Source of the DNA: Brevibacterium yomogidense
GTDB lineage: Bacteria; Actinomycetota; Actinomycetes; Actinomycetales; Brevibacteriaceae
Assembly: GCF_016107685.1 (NCBI RefSeq)
Contig: NZ_JABASY010000002.1
Coordinates: 851,265-915,264, forward strand
Reading direction: 5' to 3'
Length of the DNA: 64,000 bases
Translations under genes and position numbers: made by a program
In this document: piece after piece, positions 26,279 through 35,099 of the stretch
How positions within the stretch are numbered: position 1 is the first letter of the stretch
Layout: each line of letters begins with the position of its first letter
Notes under the pieces: generated by a model
Database searches by the model: none
What the model was told of the DNA's origin: nothing
The model's input: the letters and a program-made list of their open reading frames with translations, nothing else

Positions 26279-27492
26279 CGTGCGGTGTCCTTCCTGTGCT
26301 TCTTGATCTCGTTGCGTGCGATGGAACGCTTGTGGACCTCGTCCGGGCCATCGGCCAGGCGCAGGGTGCGCTGGCCCGCCCACCAGCCGGCGAGCGGGAA
26401 GTCCTGGGTGACGCCACCGCCGCCGTGGATCTGGATCGCACGGTCGAGCACCTTGAGTGCCATAGTAGGCGCGACGACCTTGATCTGGGCGATCTCGTTG
26501 CGTGCGACCTTGTTGCCGTGCTTGTCCATCTTGTCAGCCGCGTGCAGCGTGAGCAGTCGCGCTGAATCGATCTCGATGCGGGATTCTGCGATCCAGTCCT
26601 GGATGTTCGCCCGCTCCGACACCTTCATGCCCCATGTCACGCGCTCCTCGGCGCGCTTGATCATGAGTTCGAGGGCGCGCTCCGCGACACCGATCGACCG
26701 CATGCAGTGGTGGATGCGGCCCGGGCCCAGGCGGGCCTGGCTGATCGAGAAGCCCTCCCCTTCGCCCTTGAGGACGTCCTTCGCCGGGACGCGCACCTGG
26801 TCGAACGTGACGTCCGCGTGGCCTTCGCGATCGTGGTAGCCGAACACGGACAGGTTGCGCTGGACGGTGACGCCAGGGGCGTCGATCGGCACGACCATCA
26901 TCGACTGCTGGCGGTGCGGCTCCGCATTGGGATCCGTCTTGCCCATGACGATGAGGACCTTGCAGTTGGGGTGAAGGGCATTCGACGTGAACCACTTGCG
27001 GCCGTCGAGGATGTACTCGTCGCCCTCCTTCTTCATGAGCATCTCGATGTTCGTCGCGTCCGACGAGGCGACGGCGGGCTCCGTCATCGCGAACCCGGAC
27101 CGGATCTTGCCGTCGAGCAGCGGTGTCAGCCACTTCTCCTTGTGCTCGTCCGTGCCGAAGAGCGTGAAGACCTCCATGTTGCCCGTGTCCGGGGCGTTGC
27201 AGTTCATCGACTCCGGAGCGAGCTCCGGGGAGCGGCCCATGATCTCTGCGAGGTGGGCGTACTCGAAGTTCGTGAGCCCCGGCCCCCATTCCTTGTGCGG
27301 CTGGAACAGGTTCCAGAGTCCGCGCGATTTCGCCTCCGCCTTGAGGTCTTCGATGATCTGCGGGTGGAAGTGCGGGGTGTCCGCCGCAGCCATCTGCTCC
27401 GCGTACACGGCTTCCGCCGGGTAGATCTTCTCGTCCATGAAGGCCAGCAGCTTCTCCCGATACTCCTGGCCGCGTTCCGTCGTCTCCAGCAT
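26275..27492 (-). CDS. Acyl-CoA dehydrogenase of the ACAD10/11-like group
   Basis: 405 residues. FAD-dependent acyl-CoA dehydrogenase. [17 protein letters not shown] and [10 protein letters not shown] bind FAD and substrate. The C-terminus [18 protein letters not shown] then [10 protein letters not shown] resembles the human ACAD10/11 branch. In bacteria such enzymes (for example LvaC) act on 4-hydroxyacyl-CoA routes, together with a phosphotransferase that is not present here. AAGGAGAG precedes the ATG at 27492. It is coupled to the SDR by a 4-nt overlap. Its exact reaction in this organism is unknown. Confidence 0.88.
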   Translation of the reverse strand: MLETTERGQEYREKLLAFMDEKIYPAEAVYAEQMAAADTPHFHPQIIEDLKAEAKSRGLWNLFQPHKEWGPGLTNFEYAHLAEIMGRSPELAPESMNCNAPDTGNMEVFTLFGTDEHKEKWLTPLLDGKIRSGFAMTEPAVASSDATNIEMLMKKEGDEYILDGRKWFTSNALHPNCKVLIVMGKTDPNAEPHRQQSMMVVPIDAPGVTVQRNLSVFGYHDREGHADVTFDQVRVPAKDVLKGEGEGFSISQARLGPGRIHHCMRSIGVAERALELMIKRAEERVTWGMKVSERANIQDWIAESRIEIDSARLLTLHAADKMDKHGNKVARNEIAQIKVVAPTMALKVLDRAIQIHGGGGVTQDFPLAGWWAGQRTLRLADGPDEVHKRSIARNEIKKHRKDTAR

Positions 27493-27645
27493 GATGCTCT
27501 CCTTCGTTGCGACGCGTCGTCTCCGCGTCGGTGTGGTGCGGTGTCCGTGTGTGCAGATGAGTGCGGTGCCGACTTCCCCTCGAGTGGGCTGTCGTCCGCG
27601 TGTGGATGTGCGTGGGTGCGCGGTGGTGCTGCGCGTGAGTCCGTG
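27493..27645 (-). other. C/A-rich intergenic leader between SDR and acyl-CoA dehydrogenase genes
   Basis: 153 nt with no gene. Read on the minus strand it is rich in CAC and CA steps and poor in T, so as RNA it would be largely unstructured apart from a small GACGCGTC palindrome just before the ribosome site. No -10/-35 pair was recognised. Confidence 0.4.
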
Positions 27646-28452
27646 TCAGCCCTCCTGCGCGAGCGCGCGGAGCTTCGACTGGTAGCGGCGCATGCCGCTC
27701 AGCCAGCGTTCGTAGTCGGATCCCTTCATGCGGTACATGTCGAGGACCTCCGGGTGGGGCAGGATGAGGAAGTCCTCCCGGTCGACCGAGTCCAGCACCA
27801 TGCGTGCGACGTCCTCCGGTTCGAGGACGCCCCCGGCTTCCGAGACGGCCTTCTGTGCGGCGAGGGCGTCCCCGGTCTTCGGGTTGTCCGCGTCGCCCCA
27901 GAGGATCTTCGTGTTGACGCCCATGGGGGCGAGGACGGAGACGCGCACTCCGTCGTCCCCGTAGGTGACGGACAGCCATTCCGCGAACGCGAGAGCGGCG
28001 TGCTTCGTCACCGAGTACCCGGCTGATCCGATCTGGGTGAGGAGACCCGCGGCCGAGGCCGTTGCGACGAAGTAGCCCGCTCCCCTGGCCGTCCATTCCG
28101 GCACGAGCCTCTGGGCCGCACGGATATGAGCGCGGAGGTTCACCTCCAGGGTGAGGTCCCAGTCCTGGTCGTCGCCGAGGCCGGAGGCGCCACCGACCCC
28201 GGCGTTCGCGAAATAGAGGTCGACGTCTCCCAGGTGTGCCCGGGCGGCGGCAAGCAGTGCGTCGACACCGTCGGCGGAGGACACGTCGCCCTCCCAGTGG
28301 CCCTGTCCGAGGCCGGCAGCGGTCTGCGCCACCGCGGGGTCGAGGTCGGCGAGGAGCACGCGTGCTCCTCGTGTCGTGAGCTCTGCGGCGAGCGCGGCTC
28401 CGATGCCGCCTGCCGCTCCTGTCACGACTGCGGTGCGGCCACTGACGTCCAT
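27646..28452 (-). CDS. Short-chain dehydrogenase/reductase, first gene of the catabolic operon
   Basis: 268 residues. Cofactor loop VTGAAGGIGAA (10-20), Asp36 after the second strand (LLADLD), NAG in ANAG (83-85; the first Asn of NNAG is Ala), and catalytic Tyr146 and Lys150 in GYSVTK. The C-terminal third differs from FabG enzymes (NTKILWGDADNPKTGD, MYRMKGSDYERW), so the substrate is probably larger or unusual. AGGAGA precedes the ATG. It is divergent from the second acyl-CoA ligase, and the promoter at 28526-28531 / 28503-28508 should drive it. Confidence 0.87.
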   Translation of the reverse strand: MDVSGRTAVVTGAAGGIGAALAAELTTRGARVLLADLDPAVAQTAAGLGQGHWEGDVSSADGVDALLAAARAHLGDVDLYFANAGVGGASGLGDDQDWDLTLEVNLRAHIRAAQRLVPEWTARGAGYFVATASAAGLLTQIGSAGYSVTKHAALAFAEWLSVTYGDDGVRVSVLAPMGVNTKILWGDADNPKTGDALAAQKAVSEAGGVLEPEDVARMVLDSVDREDFLILPHPEVLDMYRMKGSDYERWLSGMRRYQSKLRALAQEG

Positions 28453-28481
28453 ACGGTTCTCCTTCCGTGCCACGCACATCC

Positions 28482-28541
28482 TTGTGAGCTGGCTTACCAC
28501 TATCTATAGTTGAGGATGACCTCGATTTCAAGTGGTTGCCA
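28482..28541. promoter_or_regulatory. Divergent overlapping promoters with candidate TetR operator
   Basis: On the plus strand TTGTGA (28482-28487), 17 nt, TATAGT (28505-28510). On the minus strand TTGAAA (28531-28526), 17 nt, TATAGA (28508-28503). The two -10 boxes overlap in ACTAT-CT-ATAGT, a perfect 5-bp inverted repeat. Outer half-sites GGCTTACCACT (28491-28501) and the inverted AGTGGTTGCC (28531-28540) flank them. These are the best sigma-70-like promoters in the window. Binding by the neighbouring TetR protein is inference. Confidence 0.7.
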
Positions 28542-28628
28542 ATCGTTCGTTCACTGTCGAACCGCTTCGTGGCAGCCTCGCCGACGAGATCCGGGAGCAA
28601 CCCCGGAACCGTGATCCGAAGGAGCATC

Positions 28629-30164
28629 ATGGCCGTGCAGAAACAAGCCTCAGACCTGACGTCCCTCCTCCTGCCGTGGGTCGCCGCGCGTCCTGACGAC
28701 CCCGCGCTGCTCACCCCGCCGGGCGACTCACGAGTGACCCTCACGTGGTCGAGGCTGCTCGGGGAGGCGGCTGCAGCGCGGGATCGCTTCGCCGCGGAGG
28801 GCCTGTCCCCCGGCGACAGGATCATCCTCGTGGCGCCAAGCTGCCCGGAGTTCATGGCCGAGTTCTTCGGAGCGCAGGCAGCGGGACTGGTCGTCGTCGC
28901 GGTGAACCCGCTGGCGACCACACGGGAGATCGACTTCCTCCTGGCCGACTCCGGTGCTCGGCTCGTCACCGCCCACCCCGCTCTGTCGGAGGCGGCACGG
29001 GTGTCCGCCGCCTCCGCGGACGTGACCTTCCGGCCCATCGCACCGCTGGCATCCGAGGGGCCGGAGATCCGCCCCGATGACCGGGGACGCGTCGACTTCC
29101 CCGCGGCGGAGCGCGCTCGCGACGATGTCGCGGCGCTGCTCTACACCTCCGGCACCACGGGACGGCCCAAGGGTGCGATGCTGACTCTCGGCAACCTGCT
29201 GTCGACAGTCGACATCGTCGGCGAGCTCATCGACGTGGGTGAGGACGACCGCTGGGCCACCGGGCTGCCGCTCTTCCACGTCTTCGGTCTCGTCACCGTC
29301 ACCCTGTCGGCGCTGCACGCGGGCGTCCCCGTCACACTGTTCCCCCGCTGGGACCCGCGCGCCTTCGCCGCCGCCCTCGCCGTGGACCGCATCTCGATCG
29401 TGTCCGGTGTGCCGACGATGTGGATGTCCGTCCTCGCAGAGGTGACCGAGGCGTCCGCCCCTGCCCTCAGAGCCGTGAGCTCCGGAGGTGCCGCGATCTC
29501 CGCGGATGTCCTGCGCAGGTTCGAAGAGCGCTTCGAAGCTCCCGTCGTGGAAGGGTACGGGCTCACCGAGACGAGCGCCGTGGGGACCTTCAATCCGCTC
29601 AAGGGCGTGCGGAAGCTCGGCAGCGTGGGGTACGCGGTGCCGCAGATGGAGGTGCGAGTCGTCGGTCCCGACGGCTCGCCCGCAGCCCCGAACGAACCGG
29701 GCGAGGTCTGCCTGCGCGGCCCCGCCATCATGGCCGGCTACTGGAACCGGCCGGACGCGACGGCGGAGGTCCTCGACGCGGACGGCTGGTTCCGCACCGG
29801 CGACATCGGGAAGCTCGACGAGGACGGCTACCTGTTCATCGTCGACCGCATGAAGGAGCTCATCATCCACGGTGGGTACAACGTCTACCCCCGGGAGGTC
29901 GAGGAGGTCCTCTATGAGATCCCGGGGGTGAGGGAGGCCGCAGTGGTCGGCAGGCCCGACGAGCGCTATGGCCAGCAGGTCACGGCAGTCATCGCCCGCA
30001 CAGCGGGGTCGGATCTCGACGCCGCAGAAGTGGAGCGCGTGACGCGCGAGAAGCTGGCCGCCTACAAGATTCCTCGGATCATCGAGTTCATCGACGAGCT
30101 GCCCAAGGGGCCGTCCGGCAAGATCCTCAAGCGAGCACTGGTCCAGAAGGAACCGGCGTCATGA
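28629..30164 (+). CDS. AMP-dependent acyl-CoA synthetase/ligase
   Basis: 511 residues. Adenylate-forming ligase with phosphate loop YTSGTTGRPKGAM, second motif EGYGLTETSAVG, hinge and swivel motifs GWFRTGDIGKLDEDGYL and DRMKELIIHGGYN, and catalytic lysine in PKGPSGKILKR. It activates a carboxylic acid to its CoA ester; the substrate cannot be read off but is probably the pathway's entry compound. The ATG at 28629 follows AAGGAG by 4 nt, giving MAVQKQASDL; the frame is open further upstream but without family sequence. It overlaps the TetR gene by 4 nt. Confidence 0.9.
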   Translation: MAVQKQASDLTSLLLPWVAARPDDPALLTPPGDSRVTLTWSRLLGEAAAARDRFAAEGLSPGDRIILVAPSCPEFMAEFFGAQAAGLVVVAVNPLATTREIDFLLADSGARLVTAHPALSEAARVSAASADVTFRPIAPLASEGPEIRPDDRGRVDFPAAERARDDVAALLYTSGTTGRPKGAMLTLGNLLSTVDIVGELIDVGEDDRWATGLPLFHVFGLVTVTLSALHAGVPVTLFPRWDPRAFAAALAVDRISIVSGVPTMWMSVLAEVTEASAPALRAVSSGGAAISADVLRRFEERFEAPVVEGYGLTETSAVGTFNPLKGVRKLGSVGYAVPQMEVRVVGPDGSPAAPNEPGEVCLRGPAIMAGYWNRPDATAEVLDADGWFRTGDIGKLDEDGYLFIVDRMKELIIHGGYNVYPREVEEVLYEIPGVREAAVVGRPDERYGQQVTAVIARTAGSDLDAAEVERVTREKLAAYKIPRIIEFIDELPKGPSGKILKRALVQKEPAS

Positions 30165-30817
30165 GTGAGACCACGGTCCGCCGCGATCCTGAAAGGTTGG
30201 GCGCGAAGGGGGCCCGCACGCGAGCCGCCCTCATCCGCGCGGGGAGAGCCGTCTTCGAGCGCAAGGGCTACTTCGAATCCACACTGGCGGAGGTCACGAC
30301 CGAGGCCGGAGTCGCGGCGGGCACCCTCTACACCTACTTCACGAACCGCGAAGAACTGCTCTCCGCTATGGTCGAGGACGCGTACGCAGGGACTGTGCAG
30401 CCCACGCACTCACGCCCCGTCGACGTGGGCGACCCGGTGGAGAGGATCGTATCCGGCAATTTCGAGTACGTCCGCGCCTTCCGCCGCAACCGGGGTCTCA
30501 ACAAGATCCTCGATGAGGCCAGGCACCTCGACCCCTCGATCAGCGCACTGCGGAGGGAGCGGGGTGAAGCCTTCTTCGCGCGGAACGCGGAGACGATCCG
30601 CAGGCTCCAGGCCGCAGGCAGGGTGGACGGTGACGTCGACCCAGAGCTCACGGCGAGATCGCTCGGTCTCATGGTGAGTCGACATTGTCACTACGTGTAC
30701 GTCGAGCCCGGTGACACCGCATTCGAGGACGAGGACGGTGCGGACCGTCTGGCACGCGCTCTCACCTCGATCTGGTTGCGCGCGATCGGCATCGACCCGC
30801 GCGACTACGTCTCATGA
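30161..30817 (+). CDS. TetR-family transcriptional regulator
   Basis: 218 residues. N-terminal helix-turn-helix (about 18-65) with AALIRAGRAVFERKGY, EVTTEAGVAAGTLYTYFTNREEL, the usual TetR signature. The C-terminal ligand and dimer domain is helical. Translational coupling to the acyl-CoA ligase (ATGA overlap) and the shared divergent promoter imply that it represses both arms and senses an acyl-CoA or related metabolite, as FadR/FadE-type TetR proteins do; the ligand is unknown. Confidence 0.9.
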   Translation: MSETTVRRDPERLGAKGARTRAALIRAGRAVFERKGYFESTLAEVTTEAGVAAGTLYTYFTNREELLSAMVEDAYAGTVQPTHSRPVDVGDPVERIVSGNFEYVRAFRRNRGLNKILDEARHLDPSISALRRERGEAFFARNAETIRRLQAAGRVDGDVDPELTARSLGLMVSRHCHYVYVEPGDTAFEDEDGADRLARALTSIWLRAIGIDPRDYVS

Positions 30818-30836
30818 GGGGCCAATCCTCCACTCA

Positions 30837-30895
30837 CCTACGTCCGCGTACAGGACCGTCCGGGGCGCTGAAGGTGTCCTGTACGCGGACGTAGG
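30837..30895. terminator. Perfect 19-bp inverted repeat between convergent genes
   Basis: Arms CCTACGTCCGCGTACAGGA (30837-30855) and its exact complement (30877-30895) surround a 21-nt spacer. It lies between the stops of the TetR gene and the YciO gene, where a bidirectional terminator is expected. There is no T-run, and the perfect long arms are unusual for a terminator. Confidence 0.65.
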
Positions 30896-30951
30896 CGTCA
30901 TCTCCGAGCGGAACGTGCGGCGCCGTCGCCGATGGTCGTGGGCTACCCCTG

Positions 30952-31575
30952 TCAGTCGAAGCGGGAGACGTCCCCGGCCCCTTCACGACGGACGATCGGA
31001 GCACCCTCCGTGAAGTCGATGACGCTTGTCGGTGTCACTCCCGGAGTCCCGGAATCGATGATGAGATCGACGTCGTTGCCGATCGCCTGGGCGACTTCCT
31101 CCGCGTTCGTGAGCGGGTTCTCGTGTCCGGGCAGCAGCAGCGTCGACGACAGGATCGGTTCGCCCACCTCACGGACCAGTGACAGCGCGGTCGGGTTCTC
31201 CGGTATCCGCGCACCCACGGAGTTCTTCTTGGGGTGCATCATCTTCCGCGGCACCTCCTTGGTCGCCTTCATGATGAAGGTGTACGGCCCAGGAGTGAGC
31301 GACTTGATCGTGCGGAACGCCGAGTTGTCGATGATGACGAACTGTCCCAGCTGCGCGAACTCATCGCACATGAGCGTGAAGTGGTGCTTCGAGTCCAAGC
31401 TGCGGATCCGGGCGATCCGCTCGATCCCCTCCCTGTTCTCCAGAGAGCACCCCAGCGCATAGCAGGAATCCGTCGGGTAGGCGACGAGCCCGCCGTTCCG
31501 GATGACCTCTGCGGCCTGGCGGATCAGCCGTGGCTGGGGATCGACCGGGTGAATGGTGAGGGTATTCGCTTTCAT
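30952..31575 (-). CDS. YciO/Sua5-like putative translation factor
   Basis: 207-residue protein of the YrdC/Sua5 fold. Residues include VAYPTDSCYALGC, the RIRSLDSKHHFTLMC loop, KATKEVPRKMMHP and SVGARIPENP. It resembles YciO more than TsaC/Sua5, which make threonylcarbamoyl-AMP for tRNA t6A, so that activity is not certain. The C-terminal Sua5 extension is absent. TACGAT ends 6 nt before the ATG at 31575, so the mRNA is probably leaderless. It is separated from der by 142 nt. Confidence 0.85.
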   Translation of the reverse strand: MKANTLTIHPVDPQPRLIRQAAEVIRNGGLVAYPTDSCYALGCSLENREGIERIARIRSLDSKHHFTLMCDEFAQLGQFVIIDNSAFRTIKSLTPGPYTFIMKATKEVPRKMMHPKKNSVGARIPENPTALSLVREVGEPILSSTLLLPGHENPLTNAEEVAQAIGNDVDLIIDSGTPGVTPTSVIDFTEGAPIVRREGAGDVSRFD

Positions 31576-31581
31576 ACCCAC

Positions 31582-31609
31582 ATCGTAGTGGCTCCGGTCA
31601 CGAGGACAA
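31582..31609 (-). promoter_or_regulatory. Promoter of leaderless yciO-like gene
   Basis: Minus strand TTGTCC (31609-31604), 16 nt, TACGAT (31587-31582), then 6 nt to the ATG. The hexamer geometry places the transcription start at the start codon. Confidence 0.55.
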
Positions 31610-31717
31610 CAGGTCACTCCACCAGCGGCAGGACGGCTTACCGACCGGGACGCACCGACGGGGTCCCTGAGCGAGGCGCTGCTGAAGACGGTGCCCGCGA
31701 CACCTGCTCCGCGGAGG

Positions 31718-33253
31718 TCACCGCCGCTTCCTCTTCTCCCGGATCCGCATGCCCAACTGGATGGGCGTGCCGGTGAAGTCGAATGTCTCCCGCAGCCGCC
31801 GGAGGATGAAGCGCCGGTATCCGGGGTCGAGGAACCCCGTCGTGAAGAGGACGATGTGGGGCGGCCGGTGCGACACCTGCGTGCCGAAGAGGATGCGCGG
31901 CTGCTTGCCACCGCGCACCGGGTGGGGGTTCGCCGCGACGAGCTCCCCGAGGAACGCATTCAGCCTGCTCGTGGGGATCCGCATGTCCCAGCCCTCGAGC
32001 GCTCGCTCCATCGCCGGGACGAGCTTCTCCGCGTGCCGCCCCGTCTTCGCGGAGATGTTCACCCGGGGAGCCCACTCGACGTGTGCGAGGTCCTTCTCGA
32101 TCTCCCGCTCCAGCCAATGCCTGCGCTCCTCATCGAGGAGGTCCCACTTGTTGAACGCGAGGACGAGCGCACGGCCGGCCTCCGTCGCACTGCGCACGAT
32201 CCTGATGTCCTGCTCGCTCAGCGGCTCGTTCGCCTCGAGGAGCACCAGCGCGAGCTCTGCGCGCTCGAGCGCCGTCTGCGTGCGCAGCGACGCGTAGTAT
32301 TCCGCTCCGCTCGCCTGCCGGACACGCTTCTTGATGCCGGCGGTGTCGACGAACCGCCAGGGCTTGCCGCCCAGCTCGACCACCTGGTCGACGGGATCGC
32401 GGGTGGTTCCCGCGACATTGTCGACGATCACCCGCTCCTCTTTCGCGAGGTGGTTGAGCAGCGACGACTTCCCCACGTTGGGGCGTCCCACGAGTGCGAT
32501 GCGGCGCGGACCCCCCGGCTCCTCCGCGGCATCCACCTCCGAGTGGCGGGGAAGTGTCTCCATGACGACGTCCAGGAGATCCGCGACACCGCGACCGTGC
32601 ATCGCCGACACGGTGTGCGGCTCACCCAGCCCGAGTGCCCACAGCTCTGCCGCCTGGATCTCACCCCGCTCGTCGTCCACCTTGTTCGCCGTGAGGATCA
32701 CAGGCTTCCCCGCGCGGCGGAGCATACGCACCACGTGCTCGTCCGTCGAAGTCACACCGGTCGTCACGTCGACGACGAGGAGGACCGCGTCCGCCTGATC
32801 GACGGCGATCTCCGCCTGGCCGGCGATACGGGACGACATACCGCGCATGTCGATGTCCCACCCACCGGTGTCCACGAGGGTGAGGGGACGACCTCCCCAC
32901 TCCGCGCTGTAGCGCACCCGGTCGCGCGTGACTCCCGGGACGTCCTCGACGACCGCTTCGCGCCTGCCGAGGATCCGGTTGACGAGCGTCGATTTGCCGA
33001 CGTTCGGCCGCCCCACGATCGCGAGGACAGGAGCGGGAGGGATCGTCGCGGCGACGCCGTCACCGGTTTCGAACGCGTCGAGCAGCGCACGGTCCTCGTC
33101 CTCGAGGTCGTAGGCCTCGAGTCCGCTGCGCAGGGACGCGGCGCGCTGTTCGGCCTCCGCCTCGTCCATCTGCGCGATCCGGTCGACGAGGTCGTCGTCC
33201 GGTGCAGGTGTGAAGTCGTCGTCCGCTGCGCCGCCGTCCTGGATGTCCGTCAT
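31718..33253 (-). CDS. der: GTPase Der (EngA), ribosome assembly
   Basis: 511 residues. An acidic N-terminal extension (about 1-72) precedes two tandem GTPase domains. Domain 1 has [18 protein letters not shown] and TANKVD; domain 2 has [20 protein letters not shown] and NKWD. The C-terminal KH-like domain ([25 protein letters not shown]) ends the protein. It acts in 50S subunit maturation. It is coupled to cmk by an ATGA overlap and ends the pyrG-to-der transcript. Synteny equals Rv1713. Confidence 0.95.
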   Translation of the reverse strand: MTDIQDGGAADDDFTPAPDDDLVDRIAQMDEAEAEQRAASLRSGLEAYDLEDEDRALLDAFETGDGVAATIPPAPVLAIVGRPNVGKSTLVNRILGRREAVVEDVPGVTRDRVRYSAEWGGRPLTLVDTGGWDIDMRGMSSRIAGQAEIAVDQADAVLLVVDVTTGVTSTDEHVVRMLRRAGKPVILTANKVDDERGEIQAAELWALGLGEPHTVSAMHGRGVADLLDVVMETLPRHSEVDAAEEPGGPRRIALVGRPNVGKSSLLNHLAKEERVIVDNVAGTTRDPVDQVVELGGKPWRFVDTAGIKKRVRQASGAEYYASLRTQTALERAELALVLLEANEPLSEQDIRIVRSATEAGRALVLAFNKWDLLDEERRHWLEREIEKDLAHVEWAPRVNISAKTGRHAEKLVPAMERALEGWDMRIPTSRLNAFLGELVAANPHPVRGGKQPRILFGTQVSHRPPHIVLFTTGFLDPGYRRFILRRLRETFDFTGTPIQLGMRIREKRKRR

Positions 33254-33912
33254 GATGTCGTGCCTTCCACGAGCGCGAGCACGGCCTCGACGGCCTGCTC
33301 GAAGCCCACGTCTGTCGTATCGAGTGTGTGGACGCCGTCCGCCGCCGTGAGGAAGCTGGTCGTCCGCGAATCCTTGGCGTCGCGATCGACGACGAGCTTC
33401 CGCGTCGCTTCCACCGCGGCCGCGTCCGCGGTGCCGTGCACCTCCGTCGACCGCCGGGCGATGCGCACCGCCTCGTCCGCCGTCATGAGGATCCGGACCG
33501 GAGCGTCCGGTGCGACGACCGTCGTGATGTCACGGCCTTCGACGACGATGCCGGGCTGCGTGCCGGAGATGATCTCCCGCTGGCGCTCGATGAGCTCGTC
33601 ACGCGCGTCCTGCACGCCGGACACGGTCTGGACGTTCTCCGACACCTCTGCCCCACGGATGTCGTCGGTGATGTCCATCCCGTCGACCTCCACACGGAAA
33701 CCGTCCGGGTCCGTCGTGATCTCCAGGTCCGCCCCGCGGATGAGTTCGACGACGTCCCCGGGATCGGTCACGCCGCGATTGAGGCACAGCCACGCCATCG
33801 CACGGTACATCGCGCCGGTGTCGAGGTAGCCGTATCCCAGGCGGCGTGCCACCTCTTTGGACGTGCTGGACTTCCCAACGCCGCTGGGACCGTCGATCGC
33901 GATGACTGCCAT
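33250..33912 (-). CDS. cmk: Cytidylate kinase
   Basis: 220 residues. Phosphorylates CMP/dCMP to CDP/dCDP. P-loop GPSGVGKSS (about 8-16), [11 protein letters not shown] for nucleotide binding, EGRDITTVV and the RIARRSTEV lid region are all typical. ATG at 33912 gives MAVIAIDG; the frame is open further upstream but that stretch is antisense-like. It lies 41 nt after tyrA and overlaps der by 4 nt. Confidence 0.95.
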   Translation of the reverse strand: MAVIAIDGPSGVGKSSTSKEVARRLGYGYLDTGAMYRAMAWLCLNRGVTDPGDVVELIRGADLEITTDPDGFRVEVDGMDITDDIRGAEVSENVQTVSGVQDARDELIERQREIISGTQPGIVVEGRDITTVVAPDAPVRILMTADEAVRIARRSTEVHGTADAAAVEATRKLVVDRDAKDSRTTSFLTAADGVHTLDTTDVGFEQAVEAVLALVEGTTS

Positions 33913-33953
33913 GTGATGAGAACCTCTCTCGCTTCTGCTGTGCTCTGTCCACC

Positions 33954-35099
33954 CTATCCGGATGCGGAGCCGCCCACGGGTCGATCGGATGTGTCCTGGC
34001 CCTCGGCGTCCGGGTGCTCGGGCAGGCGCCACCCCCGTCGGCCGAGACCGACCACGAGGTCCTGTACGCGGTCCGGCAGCACCATGAGGTCCGTGCTGCC
34101 CAGCCGGTGGCCCGTCGCGTGGTCGATGCGCACGTCCTCGATGTTGATGTCGAGGTCGTGCACGTCGCTGAAGAGGCGCGCGAGCCCGCCGGGCTCGTCG
34201 CCCACGACGACCGTGACTGTGCCGTAGACCGTGGGGGCCTGGCCGTGCTTGCCCGGGATCCGCTGGTGGCCCTCGTTGCCCGCAGCGATCGTCGATGCCA
34301 GCACCCCGTACCCGCCGGGTTCCAGGGACAGGGCCTCGACCACACGGTCGAGATCGTCGCGCACACCGATGAGGACGTCCCGGACCGCTGACGCGTTGCC
34401 CGCGAGGATCTGGGTCCAGAGACCGGGGTCGGACGCCGCGATGCGGATGACGTCCCGCAGGCCCTGCCCCGCGAGCGCGATGCCGTCCACGGGCATCTCG
34501 ATGAGCTGCGCGGCCATGAGGGACGCGATCACCTGCGGTGCGTGGGAGACCCGGGCGACGGAGGAATCGTGGAATTCGGGCTCGAGGTGCAGGACCGTGG
34601 CGCCCACGGCCTCGGCGGCGGCGACGACCTGGGCCAGCCGGTGCTGCGGCGTGTGCTCGTCGGAGCAGACCACCCAGGGGCGGGCCTCGAAGAGGTCGAC
34701 CCGGGCGGCGACGGCGCCGGACTTCTCACGGCCCGCCATCGGATGCGAGCCGATGTAGCGGTCGAGTTCGTCGCCCACCGTCTGCGACCGCACACGGTCG
34801 AGGATGATGCCCTTCACACTCGCGACGTCCGTGACCGTCGCCTCCGGGAGTGCGCGCAGCTGCGCGACGATGATGTCCGCGGCGACGTCCGGAGGCGCCG
34901 CCACGACGACGAGCTCCGTGTCCGGATGCGGGTCCGCGAGGACGCCCGCACCCATGTCGGCGGCCAGCCGACCAGCAGTGGGTGAGGTGTCCTCGAGCGT
35001 CACGGCGCAGCCGGCACGCTGCAGGGCGAGCCCCACCGACGTGCCGAGGAGCCCCGTACCGACGATGTGCGCGCGGTCCGGGACATCGCCCCGACTCAC
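33954..35099 (-). CDS. tyrA: Prephenate dehydrogenase with C-terminal ACT domain
   Basis: 381 residues. NAD-dependent oxidative decarboxylation of prephenate to 4-hydroxyphenylpyruvate in tyrosine synthesis. The Rossmann motif is IVGTGLLGTSVG (about 12-23); DVASVKG and GSHPMAGREKSG carry substrate-binding residues with the catalytic His in SHPMAG. The C-terminal ACT domain (about 285-355, VVVGDEPGGLARLFSDVHDL) is probably for tyrosine feedback. The GTG start overlaps rluB by 4 nt. Confidence 0.93.
   Translation of the reverse strand: MSRGDVPDRAHIVGTGLLGTSVGLALQRAGCAVTLEDTSPTAGRLAADMGAGVLADPHPDTELVVVAAPPDVAADIIVAQLRALPEATVTDVASVKGIILDRVRSQTVGDELDRYIGSHPMAGREKSGAVAARVDLFEARPWVVCSDEHTPQHRLAQVVAAAEAVGATVLHLEPEFHDSSVARVSHAPQVIASLMAAQLIEMPVDGIALAGQGLRDVIRIAASDPGLWTQILAGNASAVRDVLIGVRDDLDRVVEALSLEPGGYGVLASTIAAGNEGHQRIPGKHGQAPTVYGTVTVVVGDEPGGLARLFSDVHDLDINIEDVRIDHATGHRLGSTDLMVLPDRVQDLVVGLGRRGWRLPEHPDAEGQDTSDRPVGGSASG

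Noticed and set aside
24002..26839. Long plus-strand open frame (about 945 codons)
   Set aside because: It is antisense to the acyl-CoA dehydrogenase genes and shows only Arg/Val/His-rich shadow composition.
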